Source: Mucilaginibacter gossypii
Lineage (GTDB): Bacteria > Bacteroidota > Bacteroidia > Sphingobacteriales > Sphingobacteriaceae
Direction: 5' to 3'
Length of the DNA stretch: 64,000 bases
Assembly (NCBI RefSeq): GCF_900100945.1
Contig: NZ_FNCG01000017.1
Coordinates: 1-64,000 of the forward strand
Shown here: positions 62,716-64,000 of the stretch, in pieces
Numbering within the stretch: the stretch's first letter is position 1
Layout of the letters: every line of letters starts with the position of its first letter
The notes under the pieces: model-generated
Seen by the model: the letters and a program-made list of their open reading frames with translations, nothing else
Databases searched by the model: none
What the model was told of the DNA's origin: nothing
Translations under genes and position numbers: made by a program

Positions 62716-64000
62716 ATGGGTTACTCAAGTTTACAAGCCTGCATTACCGATCTCGAAAAAAATGGTCACTTGGTTCGTATCAAAGAACAGGTTGATCCCT
62801 ATCTGCAAATGGCTGCAATACATTTACGTGTATTTGAAAATGAGGGGCCCGCTATATTATTTGAGAATGTAAAAGGCAGTAAATTCCCCGCAGTATCTAA
62901 CCTGTTTGGTACACTCGACAGGTCGAAATTCATATTCAGGGACACGCTCGAAAAGATCAAGGTTCTGGTCGATATTAAAAACGATCCCATAAAGGCTATA
63001 AAAAATCCTTTTAAATATGCAGGTGTTGGCTTAACGGCGCTCTCGGCATTGCCTATGAAAAGCGGTGCAGGCGCGCCTATTAAATTTGGCAAATGCAACA
63101 TCAGCGATATCCCGCAAATTGTAAACTGGCCTATGGATGGTGGCCCGTTTGTTACCATGCCCCAGGTATATACTGAGGATGCCGACAAACCGGGCATTAT
63201 GAACGCCAACCTGGGCATGTACCGCATCCAGCTTGCCGGTAATGACTATGTACAAAACCAGGAGATTGGTTTACATTACCAGATACACCGGGGTATTGGT
63301 GTGCATCAAACCAAAGCCAATGCCAAAGGGCAACCCTTAAAAGTTAGCATTTTTGTAGGCGGACCGCCGGCACATCCGGTAGCTGCCGTAATGCCCCTGC
63401 CCGAAGGCTTATCAGAAATGACTTTTGCAGGCGCATTAGGGAACCGTCGCTTCCGATACTTTTATGATGCCGAAGGTTTCTGTATTTCGGCTGATGCTGA
63501 TTTTGTGATCACTGGCACAGTTATGCCGCACGAAAATAAACCTGAAGGGCCCTTTGGCGATCATTTGGGCTATTACAGTTTGGTACATCCTTTCCCGCTG
63601 ATGAAAGTACATAACGTTTATCACCGTAAAGATGCTGTATGGTCGTTTACTGTGGTTGGTCGCCCGCCGCAGGAGGATACCAGTTTTGGGGCACTAATCC
63701 ACGAAATTACCGGTTCGGCTATTCCTAAAGAAATTCCGGGCTTGCATGCAGTTAATGCTGTTGATGCCGCCGGTGTGCATCCACTGCTCTTCGCTACCGG
63801 CAGCGAGCGCTATACCCCCTATCTTAAAGAGCGTAAGCCGCAGGAGATAGTTACTATCGCCAATCACATATTGGGCAAAGGCCAGCTAAGTCTTGCTAAA
63901 TACCTATTCATTGCCGCGCAGGAAGATGACCCAAAACTTAATGTAAACGATATTGGTGGTTTCCTGAAGCATATTCTGCAAAGGATAGATCTTACCCGCG
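62716..64000 (+). CDS. UbiD-family decarboxylase (5' part, runs off the window)
   Basis: The frame opens MGYSSLQACITDLEKNGHLV and stays open to the right edge (428 codons), so the C-terminal part is missing. UbiD enzymes use prenylated FMN to remove carboxyl groups from aromatic acids. Visible features are LHYQIHRGIGVHQTKA, where the cofactor and metal ion sit, and PHENKPEGPFGDHLGYYSLV, which contains the catalytic acidic residue. The long Bacteroidota members act in menaquinone synthesis or related paths; the exact substrate is not shown. No UbiX is adjacent. Confidence 0.9.
   Translation, partial: MGYSSLQACITDLEKNGHLVRIKEQVDPYLQMAAIHLRVFENEGPAILFENVKGSKFPAVSNLFGTLDRSKFIFRDTLEKIKVLVDIKNDPIKAIKNPFKYAGVGLTALSALPMKSGAGAPIKFGKCNISDIPQIVNWPMDGGPFVTMPQVYTEDADKPGIMNANLGMYRIQLAGNDYVQNQEIGLHYQIHRGIGVHQTKANAKGQPLKVSIFVGGPPAHPVAAVMPLPEGLSEMTFAGALGNRRFRYFYDAEGFCISADADFVITGTVMPHENKPEGPFGDHLGYYSLVHPFPLMKVHNVYHRKDAVWSFTVVGRPPQEDTSFGALIHEITGSAIPKEIPGLHAVNAVDAAGVHPLLFATGSERYTPYLKERKPQEIVTIANHILGKGQLSLAKYLFIAAQEDDPKLNVNDIGGFLKHILQRIDLTR

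Noticed and set aside
1..64000. CRISPR arrays, tRNA genes, insertion sequences and prophage genes
   Set aside because: I found no regular spaced repeats, no cloverleaf with the usual T-loop, and no transposase, integrase or phage structural gene in any frame I read.

Overview
The window reads as chromosome of a Bacteroidota bacterium, most likely family Sphingobacteriaceae (Mucilaginibacter/Pedobacter-like). The grounds are genes and signals typical of that phylum: a DUF4835 gene beside coaBC, an OlsF-type fused acyltransferase, gliding genes gldA and a gldF-gldG fusion, a type IX secretion (type B) sorting domain, a DUF5686 protein and an Oar-like TonB receptor. Promoters have the phylum form TTG/TTTG-N19-20-TAnnTTTG, and start codons lack purine-rich Shine-Dalgarno sequences. 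The genus is inference.

Layout. 1-1279: three tandem promoters firing leftward off the window, probably into an rRNA operon, then about 960 gene-free bases. 1280-4818 (+): bamD, omega-like subunit, coaBC, DUF4835. 5173-6566 (-): helix-hairpin-helix protein and apt. 6644-8398 (+): OlsF-like acyltransferase. 8536-18933 (-): TonB receptor, Mpo1-like protein, rny, a probable 6S RNA, zapA, a coiled-coil partner, pheT, radC, rpsT. 19180-26064 (+): methyltransferase remnant, membrane MutS-like ATPase, phospholipase C-like protein, and a two-gene LamG/VWA unit without signal peptides. 26157-37869 (-): DedA, two DUF4397 lipoproteins, dnaN, gldFG, two small beta-barrels, gldA, a two-gene ATPase/TOPRIM cassette, a flavodoxin-reductase-like enzyme. 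38254-41057 (+): glyS and an AI-2E permease. 41151-51815 (-): an M16 peptidase pair, a lipoprotein, a type IX secretion cargo, DUF5686, a zinc-ribbon protein, ligA. 52014-52984 (+): a secreted TNT-domain NADase and a probable immunity protein. 53055-64000: DUF6263, DUF885, DinB, alpha/beta hydrolase, outer-membrane receptor, KTSC, DUF1634, TSUP permease and the first part of a UbiD decarboxylase.

Most of the window is housekeeping: envelope assembly, coenzyme A, translation, replication, RNA turnover and cell division. Accessory interest lies in three two-gene units: the ATPase/TOPRIM pair (34982-36738), which looks like an antiphage cassette, lies between GTCCGTCCGT repeats and has palindromes over its promoter; the TNT toxin/immunity pair; and the LamG/VWA pair, which I cannot assign to a known system. 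Several families of short repeats and inverted repeats fill the intergenic spaces: TTTCGGA words, GTCCGTCCGT elements, GC-rich elements with shared ends, and long palindromes at convergent gene ends. Two of these inverted repeats lie in gene leaders (pheT, DUF1634) and may be regulatory.
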